64,000 nucleotides of DNA from Bacteroidia bacterium (GTDB lineage: Bacteria; Bacteroidota; Bacteroidia; SpSt-205). Both the position numbers and the translations under genes were made by a program. This document shows, one piece after another, positions 7,906-16,049 of the stretch (the stretch's first letter is position 1; each line of letters begins with the position of its first letter). The stretch covers positions 1,579,729-1,643,728 of the forward strand of contig BPGV01000001.1 in assembly GCA_026003215.1 (NCBI GenBank), read 5' to 3'. The notes beneath the pieces are model-generated. The model had not been told where the DNA came from and made no database searches. It saw nothing but the letters and a program-made list of their open reading frames with translations.

Positions 7906-10900
7906 ATGGGGCGGTACTTAAGATATGCCTTAGGCTTGCTGCTGTGGGGGTATGGGCAGGAGTGTGGGATAATCTATGTCACGCCGACGGGGGCCAATAG
8001 TGGGCCGGCCGGCACCCGAGCGAACCCTGCTTCCTTATCCTATGCCCTTACGCTTATTTCGCCCTCTGCACGGTACTTGCGGTTGGCTGCGGGCACCTAT
8101 ACCTTGAATGCGCCCTTGGTTATCCCCATAGATAGCGTCGTCATAGAGGGGGGCTACGTGCCCGGCTCGGGCTGGCAAAAAACCAATACGGCTATCACCA
8201 AGCTGATTCGTTCCACGACTAATGTAGAACCCAACCCGCCGCGTTTGACGGCTATTCAGGCGATAGGGCGGCGGGGCTTTCGGCTGCAGGACCTGGAAAT
8301 AGAAGTAGCGGATGCCCCCGGGCCAGGCCTCTCTACCTATGGGGTGTATCTGAATGGATGCCGGGATTATACGATTGCGCGGTGTAAAATCCATGCGGGA
8401 AAAGGAGGCGATGGGACTAATGGCACGCCGGGGGTAAATGGGGCGGCTGGTGCCCCAGGGCAACCCGGCGGTTTAGGCTGTCGCCGTTGTGACCCCACTA
8501 CCCCTCCTTACACCAACTTAGGGGGGGCTGGCGGAAGTAGCTGGTCGGGTGGGGCTCGAGCCGGGGGCAACGGTGGTAACGGCGGTGCCCGAGGTACCGG
8601 GACAAACTGTACCTTTTGTAGCTTGTGTGACCCTTCGGTGATATCGGCCCCAGATGGTCAGCCCGGGCAGCCCGGTAGCGGTCCTGGCGGCGGAGCCGGC
8701 GGCGCAGGCAAACCCGGCCTCTGCTACTGCACCAATGGGCTAAACGCCACCGATATCATCAACTACTTCAATAACTGTCCTACGCCTTTTTCTGACCCGG
8801 CGCACACCGGTGAAGATGGCCAGCCCGGCGCGGATGGGCAAGACGGCCAAGACGGGCAAGATGGCGTGGCGCAGTTTGTGGGCGGCTACTTTGTGCCGCA
8901 GGATGGTACCGATGGGACAGATGGTACCGATGGGAGCGGTGGAGGAGGCGGCGGTGGCGGTGGAAGCATCGGGTGTATTCCGGGGCTAAGTGGGGCCACG
9001 TATAACTGGAATAGCCCAGGCGGCGGGGGCGGTGGCGGCGGGGAAGGGGGACAGCATGGCACCCATGGCACCAAGGGTACTGGCGGAGGAGGCAGCTTCG
9101 CCGTCTTCCTCTGGAATAATGGCCCGAATGGGGTTTTCAAAGATTGTCGGCTTACCACCGGGGGTTCTGGGGCTGCAGGTATGGGGGGGGCGGGGGGCTT
9201 AGGTGGGACTGGCGGGGTAGGCGGTGCCCCCGGCAATGACCGCCTTATGACAGGCGGGAGTGCTGCCGGCTGTGAAGGTGGCGCTGGCGGTCGTGGCGGC
9301 AACGGCGGTCGTGGCGGCAACGGCGGCCGCGGTGGCAACGGTTCCCCCGGCGTCGCCTATGACCTTTATTACCATTCGGCTCCGGGCACCTACCCAGCCG
9401 TGGTCCAAAATGGGTATAACCCGCTGGAACCGCCTATCACGGTGGATAATATTCCCGCTTGCACCTATCAAGCCGTCACCCTAACTACCTCGGCACCAGG
9501 CTCTTACTTCGTATGGAATACGGGAGGCAATCCGCCCTCTGCCACGGCTCCGTCTACCACCGTCTCTTATTCCACCGAGGGCGCAAAAACCCCTACCCTT
9601 CTCGTAGATGGCCTTCCCTATACTTATGCGGACTTTGTGCTTATTACCCGAACCATCCCTTTACCCCAAATCCAAGCTTCTCAGATTACGGTTTGTACAG
9701 GGACGCCTATTACTTTTTCTACCCCTGTGGCGGCAGATGGCTATGAGTGGCTTTTTCCTGGGGCCACTCCTGCCTCCGCTACTGTCCAAAATCCTCCTCC
9801 TGTCTCTTTCAGTGCCCCGGGCCAGTACTGGGTCAAGCTGCGCCTCCAAACCAACTGCTGCGGCTTCTCCCCGTGGGATAGTATAGCGGTTTATGTCGTG
9901 AGCAACCCTTCCGTAGTACTCCCCTCCGATACATTGCGGTGTCTCTCTGATCCGCCCCTCTCCCTTTCTGTCAATACCTTCCCCGGCGCTACTATTGCCT
10001 GGTTTTACAATGGCAACCCCTTGGCTACGGGCGTCTCCACCATCCAAGCTACTAACCCAGGAACCTATGTCGTGAGTGTATCCTACCCCGGCGGTTGTGA
10101 AGGACGCGATACGTTCAACCTTACCGTCGTGCCCTCCATCCCTGTAAACTTAGGCCCGGATGTCCAGTTATGCGCAGGAGACCCGCCGCCTGTCTTAGAT
10201 GCAGGCTTCCCGGGCAATACCCACCTCTGGACCTTCAACGGTGTGCCTATTGCTACCAGCCAGACTATTACCGCTACCCAAAGTGGCACGTATAGCGTGC
10301 TTGTCAGTAATAGCAGTGGCTGCACGGGCCGAGACACCATTCAGGTGACCTACACGAACTTCTCTGTGGATTTGGGGCCAGATAGGAGCTTATGCGCGTC
10401 GTCGGTGGTGTTGGATGCTGGGTTAGGGGCTACCACCTGCCAGTGGACCCTCAACGGCAATCCGCTCCCGGGCACTGCTTGCCAGATTACGGCTACTGCT
10501 TCGGGCACTTATGCTGTGGTAGCCCAAAATGCTGCTGGATGCACGGCTTCTGACCAAGTGGATGTGACTTTGGGTGCGCCGCTCTCGGCACAGTTTTCGG
10601 GGCCTTCTACGGCGCAAGTGGGTCAGCCGGTGTCTTTCACCGACCAAACCACGCCTACCCCTACCGGCTGGGTGTGGAACTTCGGCGATGGGTCCTCCCC
10701 CGTCACCGGAACCCCCACTCCTACCCATACCTACACGCAAGCAGGCCTTTTCCCCATAGTACTGGCCGTAAGTAATGGCCTCTGCACAGATACGGCGGTA
10801 GGCTCGATTGAGGTGCTGTGGGATTGTACGAGTCTGCCTCTCCAAGCGAACTTTACGGCTTCTCCCAATCCCGTAGACCTCAATGTAGGCGGCGGCACCG

Positions 10901-11352
10901 TCACCTTTACCAATACTTCCACGGGGGCCACAACCTATCTATGGTTTTTTGGGACGGGGGATACCAGCACAGCGGTAAGCCCTTCTTATGCGTATGCTCA
11001 GCCGGGCACCTATACGGTGATGCTGATTGCACGCAACTACAACTGTAGCGACACGGCCTGGCAAACTATTACGGTGACCCGCACGTTGCCTTCTGCTTTG
11101 CAGGCAGGGGGGTCCATCCGCTTGCAGCTTTTCCCCAATCCGGCGCATGAAGGGGTTACGGTGGTGCTGCCGGCTGGGGGGCCGTGGCACCTTTCGCTCT
11201 ATAATGCCATAGGCCAACTGGTACAGTCCTGGCGTTATGAGGTGGGGGGCACCTATCAGATAGACCTACGGGGGCTTCCTGCGGGTTATTACACCCTCAA
11301 AGCGGAGTCCCCCGTGGGTCTGCCGTATTGGGGGCAGCTCCTCCGTGAATAA
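7906..11352 (+). CDS. Very large glycine-rich, PKD-containing T9SS-exported surface protein
   Basis: 1148 residues. It begins with a signal peptide (MGRYLRYALGLLLWGYGQE). Residues ~25-160 look like the first turns of a right-handed beta-helix (YVTPTGANSGPAGTRANPAS, LRLAAGTYTL, VVIEGGY), as in DUF1565/pectate-lyase-like surface proteins. Residues ~164-484 form a glycine-rich block with collagen-like GxY triplets (GQDGQDGQDG, DGTDGTDGTDG) and poly-Gly runs with scattered Cys. Several Ig-like/SprB-type repeats follow (NLGPDVQLC, DLGPDRSLC), then two PKD domains (WVWNFGDGSSP near 920; YLWFFGTGDTS near 1010). The end (LQLFPNPAHEGVTVVLPAG ... GQLVQSW ... LPAGYYTLK) is a classical T9SS type A sorting domain. 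Likely a cell-surface or matrix adhesin. recG starts 3 bases after the stop. Confidence 0.85.
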   Translation: MGRYLRYALGLLLWGYGQECGIIYVTPTGANSGPAGTRANPASLSYALTLISPSARYLRLAAGTYTLNAPLVIPIDSVVIEGGYVPGSGWQKTNTAITKLIRSTTNVEPNPPRLTAIQAIGRRGFRLQDLEIEVADAPGPGLSTYGVYLNGCRDYTIARCKIHAGKGGDGTNGTPGVNGAAGAPGQPGGLGCRRCDPTTPPYTNLGGAGGSSWSGGARAGGNGGNGGARGTGTNCTFCSLCDPSVISAPDGQPGQPGSGPGGGAGGAGKPGLCYCTNGLNATDIINYFNNCPTPFSDPAHTGEDGQPGADGQDGQDGQDGVAQFVGGYFVPQDGTDGTDGTDGSGGGGGGGGGSIGCIPGLSGATYNWNSPGGGGGGGGEGGQHGTHGTKGTGGGGSFAVFLWNNGPNGVFKDCRLTTGGSGAAGMGGAGGLGGTGGVGGAPGNDRLMTGGSAAGCEGGAGGRGGNGGRGGNGGRGGNGSPGVAYDLYYHSAPGTYPAVVQNGYNPLEPPITVDNIPACTYQAVTLTTSAPGSYFVWNTGGNPPSATAPSTTVSYSTEGAKTPTLLVDGLPYTYADFVLITRTIPLPQIQASQITVCTGTPITFSTPVAADGYEWLFPGATPASATVQNPPPVSFSAPGQYWVKLRLQTNCCGFSPWDSIAVYVVSNPSVVLPSDTLRCLSDPPLSLSVNTFPGATIAWFYNGNPLATGVSTIQATNPGTYVVSVSYPGGCEGRDTFNLTVVPSIPVNLGPDVQLCAGDPPPVLDAGFPGNTHLWTFNGVPIATSQTITATQSGTYSVLVSNSSGCTGRDTIQVTYTNFSVDLGPDRSLCASSVVLDAGLGATTCQWTLNGNPLPGTACQITATASGTYAVVAQNAAGCTASDQVDVTLGAPLSAQFSGPSTAQVGQPVSFTDQTTPTPTGWVWNFGDGSSPVTGTPTPTHTYTQAGLFPIVLAVSNGLCTDTAVGSIEVLWDCTSLPLQANFTASPNPVDLNVGGGTVTFTNTSTGATTYLWFFGTGDTSTAVSPSYAYAQPGTYTVMLIARNYNCSDTAWQTITVTRTLPSALQAGGSIRLQLFPNPAHEGVTVVLPAGGPWHLSLYNAIGQLVQSWRYEVGGTYQIDLRGLPAGYYTLKAESPVGLPYWGQLLRE
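8395..9355 (+). repeat. Collagen-like / poly-glycine coding repeat block
   Basis: Short GGx-type triplet repeats inside the adhesin gene, including several runs of GGC/GGT codons and G8 (9183-9190) and G6 (9192-9197) runs. The reading frame stays open through all of them. Confidence 0.8.
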
Positions 11353-11355
11353 TCC

Positions 11356-13464
11356 ATGGGTGGAGCGGCGGAGGTGTGGCAGACCCCCCTCACTTACCTT
11401 AAGGGTGTCGGCCCCAAACGCGCAGAAGTCCTCAAAGAAGAACTCGGCTTAGAGACCTATCAAGACCTGGCGGAGTATTTCCCGCGCCGCTACTTGGATT
11501 ACAAGGAAGTCACGCCGATTGTGCAGGCGCGTCCCGACCAAGAAGCGGTATTCCGTGGACGACTGGGGAGCTTCCAAGTGCGGCCTCTGCCGGGGGGCAA
11601 ACGCGCCCTCCTCGTTTCTACCCTCTACGACGGCCAAGCCTGGATAGAACTTGTCTGGTACCAAGGCTGGGACTGGGTCCGCCAAAAGTTTGCCCCGGGC
11701 CAAGAAGTCCTCGTGATTGGCCGTCCCCGCTACATCAAACGCACCCTCCAAATACCACACCCTGAGATATTCCCTCTTTCCGAAGCGGCCCAGCTGCAAA
11801 AACTCTTACGAGTACATCCTGTATACCCCCTCACAGAAAAGGTTCGCCAAAGTGGCTTAGACGATAAGCGTTTCCGTATGCTTTTTGAAGAGCTATACCG
11901 ACAGACCGGTTTTGAAATGGAAGACCCTATTCCCGAACATGTTCGCCAGGCTTTTGATCTCCTGCCACTCTCCGAGGCCTTGCGGGCTATCCATCTCCCC
12001 ACCTCCGTAGAAGAAGCCGAAAAGGCCCGACATCGCTTCAAGTTTCAAGAGTTCTTTTTTTTGCAAGTGCTGCTTATTCGGCGGAAGTATTTTCTCAAAA
12101 GCCAATATACTGCGCCAGCTTTTGCTCAGGTAGGTCCGTTGGTGCATGAGTTTTATAAGAAACACTTGCCGTTTCCTCTTACAGAGGCCCAAAAACGGGT
12201 TATCAAAGAGATACGTCGGGATATGGCGCTGCCCGTGCCTATGAATCGGCTCATTCAAGGCGATGTGGGGAGTGGGAAGACGATTGTGGCGCTTTTTGCG
12301 GCACTGATAGCGATTGGGAATGGGTATCAAGTGGCGCTTATGGCGCCTACGGAGGTACTGGCGGAGCAGCATGCCCGCAGCTTCCGCAAGTGGCTCTCGC
12401 CCTTAGGCCTGGCGGTGGGCCTCCTCATGGGCAGCACGCCTTCAGCCCAAAAAAGGCGCATCCTATCCCAGCTTGCCTCCGGCGAAATGCCTTGCGTCAT
12501 AGGCACCCACGCCCTCTTCCAAAAAAATGTCGTGTATCATCGCCTGGGCCTCACCATCATAGACGAACAGCACAAGTTTGGCGTCAAGCAGCGGGCCGCC
12601 CTCTGGGAAAAAGCCCATCCCCACCGTCCCCATAACCTCCTCCTTACCGCTACGCCTATCCCGCGTACCTTGGCGCTCTCCGTGTACGGCGATGTGGATG
12701 TCTCTATTATAGACCAGCTGCCGCCCGGCCGCCAGCCTGTAAAAACCCTTGTACGCACCGAAGCCCACCGCCGAGAAGTGTGGAACCTCCTGCGTGCCGA
12801 GCTCCAAAAAGGCCGTCAAGCCTACATCATCTATCCCCTCGTAGAAGAGTCCGAGAAACTGGACCTCAAAGCCGTGGAAGAAGGATACGAACTGATACGG
12901 CAGGCCTTCCCGGAGTTTTCCGTGGGGATGCTCCACGGTAAGATGCCCTCCGAACGCAAAGAGCGCGAGATGCAGCTTTTCAAGCTGGGCCATACCCAAA
13001 TCTTGGTCGGCACCACCGTGGTAGAAGTTGGCGTAGATGTGCCCAACGCTACGGTATTGATTGTGGAGCATGCAGATCGTTTTGGCCTCTCTCAGCTGCA
13101 TCAACTGCGAGGGCGGGTTGGGCGCGGACAGCATCCGTCTTACGCTATATTCATGGCCCCGAATGACCTCTCAGAAGCAGCCTTAGAACGACTGCGGGCC
13201 CTCCTCCAATACAACGATGGCTTCCGTATCTCGGAGATAGACCTTAAGCTGCGGGGACCAGGCGACTTCTTAGGTACCAAACAAAGCGGCCTTCCCGAGT
13301 TCAAAATAGCCGATATTATTGAAGACCAGGCTATCCTGCGGCAAGCCCGCCAAGCCGCTGAAGACCTTGTAGCCCAAGACCCTTCCCTCGCCCTGTATCC
13401 TGCCTTGCAACGTTACCTCACAGAGTATGCCACCAAGCACAGCTTAGAGCTTTTTACTGCCTGA
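11356..13464 (+). CDS. recG: ATP-dependent DNA helicase RecG
   Basis: 702 residues, normal length for RecG, which reverses stalled replication forks and branch-migrates junctions. The N-terminal wedge domain starts with the helix-hairpin-helix-like LTYLKGVGPKRAEVL and YFPRRYLDY. Helicase motifs are: Walker A GDVGSGKTIVALFA (about 300), APTEVLAEQH, DEQHKFGVKQR (the RecG DEQH box), LTATPIPRTLALSVYGD, TTVVEVGVDVPNATV and QLRGRVGRG. The C-terminal TRG-like region DFLGTKQSGLPEFKIAD is present. Start at ATG 11356, 3 bases after the adhesin stop, so it may be cotranscribed. Its 3' end overlaps the convergent glycosyltransferase by 21 bases. Confidence 0.97.
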   Translation: MGGAAEVWQTPLTYLKGVGPKRAEVLKEELGLETYQDLAEYFPRRYLDYKEVTPIVQARPDQEAVFRGRLGSFQVRPLPGGKRALLVSTLYDGQAWIELVWYQGWDWVRQKFAPGQEVLVIGRPRYIKRTLQIPHPEIFPLSEAAQLQKLLRVHPVYPLTEKVRQSGLDDKRFRMLFEELYRQTGFEMEDPIPEHVRQAFDLLPLSEALRAIHLPTSVEEAEKARHRFKFQEFFFLQVLLIRRKYFLKSQYTAPAFAQVGPLVHEFYKKHLPFPLTEAQKRVIKEIRRDMALPVPMNRLIQGDVGSGKTIVALFAALIAIGNGYQVALMAPTEVLAEQHARSFRKWLSPLGLAVGLLMGSTPSAQKRRILSQLASGEMPCVIGTHALFQKNVVYHRLGLTIIDEQHKFGVKQRAALWEKAHPHRPHNLLLTATPIPRTLALSVYGDVDVSIIDQLPPGRQPVKTLVRTEAHRREVWNLLRAELQKGRQAYIIYPLVEESEKLDLKAVEEGYELIRQAFPEFSVGMLHGKMPSERKEREMQLFKLGHTQILVGTTVVEVGVDVPNATVLIVEHADRFGLSQLHQLRGRVGRGQHPSYAIFMAPNDLSEAALERLRALLQYNDGFRISEIDLKLRGPGDFLGTKQSGLPEFKIADIIEDQAILRQARQAAEDLVAQDPSLALYPALQRYLTEYATKHSLELFTA

Positions 13465-14472
13465 GTGAGCGCGGACTTGCTGGATGACGGCTTCAGCTAC
13501 GGCCTGCTCAGAGATTTGGTTTAGGCAAGTACAGTTTTCTGCCTGAGGACAGGAAAGGCAAAGGTTTTCTCCGCCAAAGAGGTGGGCTTTTTCGGTGAGG
13601 GGACGCCAGCGCCAAGGCCCCATCGCTGCCGTGGCGGGAAAAAGGCCTACCACGGGCGTACCTACGGCCGCAGCGATATGAAGGGGCCCGGTGCTCCCTC
13701 CCACGAGACAATCCACCCTCTCTAAGAGCGCCACCAGTTCCGACAGGGATAGCCTACCCACCGTGCTAACCCACGGGAGATGGGGCGCTCGCCCTATAAG
13801 CTGCCCAATACGTCCCTCCTCCGCAGCGTTGCCTGTAAGGATAAGCTTTACCCCAGGGAGGCGTTCGGTGAGCTGAGAAGCCAGCGCTATCCATTTGTTC
13901 AGGGGCCACTGAGGCGCCCCCCCGCCCGAACCTACATGCAGCGCCACCCGATAGGCCCCCTCCCTCAGAACCTCCTCTACAAACGAAGGAATAGCTCCCG
14001 CTGCCCGTAGCCTCGGCCGATACAGAAGAAGTTCCGACCAAGACAGACGGAGGACTTTTTCTCGGAGAGAGGGCGGAAGCAGCGGAGCTAACACCGCAAA
14101 GTTGAGCTGGGTTTCATGTAGGCCGCTATGGCGACGGCTTACCTTGGGGAGGCGAGTGCAGGTAAGCCAGTGGTACCACCGCCGTGCCGTTCCCACGCGC
14201 ACAGGAACCCGTTCTTTCCAAGCCCACCACGCTATGGCCGGACGGGGGAAAATATGCACGAAAGCCGCGTACCCTCGGAGCGACGGGCGCTTTTCCCACA
14301 GCTCTCCCTGAAAGGGCGGGTCGTGGAGCGCTAAAAGCGGGAAGCTATAAGCCCGCACCAGAAAGACCGGCTCTATCTCGGGCAGGTGTTTCCTGAGGAA
14401 GTTGCCCAGGGGCAGGGTCAGGAGCAAGTCCCCCAAACGGTCCGTCCGGCTCAACATCCACTTCTCCGGCAT
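13444..14472 (-). CDS. Glycosyltransferase family 9 (heptosyltransferase-like)
   Basis: 342 residues from ATG 14472 (MPEKWMLSRTDRLGDLLLTL). The start motif RTDRLGDLLLTLP corresponds to the RxSSIGDvvl region of GT9 enzymes. HVGSGGGAPQWPLNKW and GGSTGPLHIAAAVGTPVVGL are the donor-binding signatures. Family members add ADP-heptose or similar sugars to lipopolysaccharide core on the cytoplasmic face; the acceptor here is unknown. CLSCPQAENCTC near the C-terminus is a Cys cluster typical of GT9. It is the last gene of the photolyase-carotenoid operon, yet has its own TACCTTTG element inside the preceding gene, with which it overlaps by about 128 bases. Confidence 0.85.
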   Translation of the reverse strand: MPEKWMLSRTDRLGDLLLTLPLGNFLRKHLPEIEPVFLVRAYSFPLLALHDPPFQGELWEKRPSLRGYAAFVHIFPRPAIAWWAWKERVPVRVGTARRWYHWLTCTRLPKVSRRHSGLHETQLNFAVLAPLLPPSLREKVLRLSWSELLLYRPRLRAAGAIPSFVEEVLREGAYRVALHVGSGGGAPQWPLNKWIALASQLTERLPGVKLILTGNAAEEGRIGQLIGRAPHLPWVSTVGRLSLSELVALLERVDCLVGGSTGPLHIAAAVGTPVVGLFPATAAMGPWRWRPLTEKAHLFGGENLCLSCPQAENCTCLNQISEQAVAEAVIQQVRAHSGSKKL

Positions 14473-15439
14473 AGGCAGTCTCCCAAAGGTAGGCGTCATA
14501 GCCCCGCATACGAGCCAGTTGAACCATCGTCTCGGTGTAGCCGTGGGTAAAAATGATAGTTTCGGCTGCACTCTCCCGCAGCGTCTCCCACAGCTGCGGA
14601 AAGTCGGCGTGGTCCGAAAGCACAAATCCCCGGTCCAACCCTTTTTGCCGGCGACGGCCTCGGATGGCCATCCATCCCGACGCCTGAGCCTCCTCGCAGG
14701 GTTCTAACCGTTCTATGCCACGACTCTTTTGAAAAGCTGGCGGTGCTATCACCAAGGCTCCCCTCTCCCGCTTATCGTAAGCCGAAAGGGGCTTATACGG
14801 GAGAAGGGCGACTCCTTCCGCTTCGTAAAGCGCATTTAGGGTGGCAATGCTGCCATGCACATACACAGGGCCTACGGGAGGTAGGCTGGCTAAAAGCCTT
14901 TGAGCTTTTCCCAGACTGTACGCATAGAGCACAGCGTTTTTACCCGCTTCCCGACAGGCTTCCCACCAATCGGCTATCTCTTGGAGTACTTTTTGGGGGT
15001 CAGGCCACTGGTAGATGGGCAGGCCAAAGGTGCATTCTGAGATAAGGCCATGCGCCCTGAGAGGTTCAAAAGGCAAAGTAGTGGGGTCGGCGTGCCTTTT
15101 GTAGTCTCCAGTGATAACCCAGACTTCTCCTCGGTAGGTCAGGCGTATCTGGGCTGCCCCTCGTATGTGACCGGAAGGATGGAAGCTTACTTCTACCTCG
15201 CCGATGCGCTGCCTCTCCCCCCAAGCGAGAGTCTCTATGGAAGAAGCCCCCGTACGAGCATGAAGGAGTAGGCGATTTTCCTCTGCGGTGAGGTAATGGG
15301 CACAGCCGGGCCGCGCATGGTCTGTATGCGCGTGGGTTATCAGCGCACGCGCAACGGGTCGCCAAGGGTCTATGTAAAAGTCCCCCGGCTCACAATAGAG
15401 GCCAGCGGCAGTAGGGTAGAGCCAGGTCGGCAAGGGCAT
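14345..15439 (-). CDS. Ligase-associated DNA exonuclease-type metallo-beta-lactamase protein
   Basis: 364 residues from ATG 15439 (MPLPTWLYPTAAGLYCEPGD). ALITHAHTDHARPG is the HxHxDH metal motif; FHPSGHIRGAAQI and VITGDYKR supply further metal ligands, and IFTHGYTE is the late His motif of the beta-CASP-like family known as ligase-associated DNA exonucleases. These normally sit beside an ATP-dependent ligase and Lhr-type helicase, which are absent here. The expected C-terminus is near the YAGEVDVEPDG segment; the last ~40 Pro/Gly-rich residues run over the start of the glycosyltransferase in another frame. Its start overlaps the dph6-like gene by 50 bases. Confidence 0.8.
   Translation of the reverse strand: MPLPTWLYPTAAGLYCEPGDFYIDPWRPVARALITHAHTDHARPGCAHYLTAEENRLLLHARTGASSIETLAWGERQRIGEVEVSFHPSGHIRGAAQIRLTYRGEVWVITGDYKRHADPTTLPFEPLRAHGLISECTFGLPIYQWPDPQKVLQEIADWWEACREAGKNAVLYAYSLGKAQRLLASLPPVGPVYVHGSIATLNALYEAEGVALLPYKPLSAYDKRERGALVIAPPAFQKSRGIERLEPCEEAQASGWMAIRGRRRQKGLDRGFVLSDHADFPQLWETLRESAAETIIFTHGYTETMVQLARMRGYDAYLWETAYAGEVDVEPDGPFGGLAPDPAPGQLPQETPARDRAGLSGAGL
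14484..14491 (-). promoter_or_regulatory. TACCTTTG -7 element for the internal glycosyltransferase start
   Basis: Minus-strand TACCTTTG, 11 bases before the ATG at 14472, lies inside the exonuclease coding region. It is a consensus match, so it may be an internal promoter, but chance in coding sequence is possible. Confidence 0.4.
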
Positions 15440-16049
15440 GCTTCGGGAGGCAAATCGGCTTTTCAAATATCGGCCCTGCAAAGCAAAACGTATGAAACTC
15501 CCCCCGTTCCCCACAGGGGTCAACGGTAGGCGGAAGGGCTTTTATCCATTCCCACGTATAGAGGGCTCCCGGGGAGGTCGTGGGGAGCTGTAAGGGGTCG
15601 GTGTAGGTCACAATAGCCCTAAACCCTCGGCTAAGCATAAGCCGAGCTAAACCCAGGGAGCGGTGGGCTTTCCCTATCCAAGCGGGAAAGAGGGGTTTCA
15701 GCCCAGCGGCTTGGGCGAGCTTCTCCCGGTAGGCCCGAATGTCCTCCAAGTACAGATCCCCAAAGGCCACATGGGTGAAGCCTTGCTGGCGGGCCTGGGT
15801 GAGAAGGGTGCCTACGATACTTTCGTATAAGTCGTTGGGACAAGGGTAGGGGAGGGGTACTTCCCAGAGGGGCAGGTCAACGGCGCGAGCTTGTTTGCGC
15901 ACCCAATCCACATGCACGCCATGAAAAGGAACGATATGCTCAGCTGTGGCAGTGGTGACTAAAGCGGCTACGGGCAGGCCGGCCTTGCGCAGCTGATAAA
16001 AAGCCCAGGCGCTGTCCTTCCCCCCGCTCCAGAAAAGGAGTACTTTCAT
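15390..16049 (-). CDS. Dph6-like adenine nucleotide alpha hydrolase (diphthine-ammonia ligase family)
   Basis: 219 residues. The N-terminal MKVLLFWSGGKDSAWAFYQL is the PP-loop SGGKDS of N-type ATP pyrophosphatases. HGVHVDWVRKQARAVDLPLW, FGDLYLEDIRAYRE and the terminal DPCGERGEFHTF are hallmarks of the Dph6/MJ0570 family. In eukaryotes and archaea this enzyme amidates diphthine on elongation factor 2; bacteria lack diphthamide, so the bacterial homologues have an unknown, probably related amidation role. It overlaps crtI by 4 bases upstream and the exonuclease downstream, so it is translationally coupled in the operon. Confidence 0.85.
   Translation of the reverse strand: MKVLLFWSGGKDSAWAFYQLRKAGLPVAALVTTATAEHIVPFHGVHVDWVRKQARAVDLPLWEVPLPYPCPNDLYESIVGTLLTQARQQGFTHVAFGDLYLEDIRAYREKLAQAAGLKPLFPAWIGKAHRSLGLARLMLSRGFRAIVTYTDPLQLPTTSPGALYTWEWIKALPPTVDPCGERGEFHTFCFAGPIFEKPICLPKHALADLALPYCRWPLL

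Noticed and set aside
8886-9338. Proline-rich antisense frame of 150 codons
   Set aside because: Mirror of glycine codons of the adhesin gene on the other strand.
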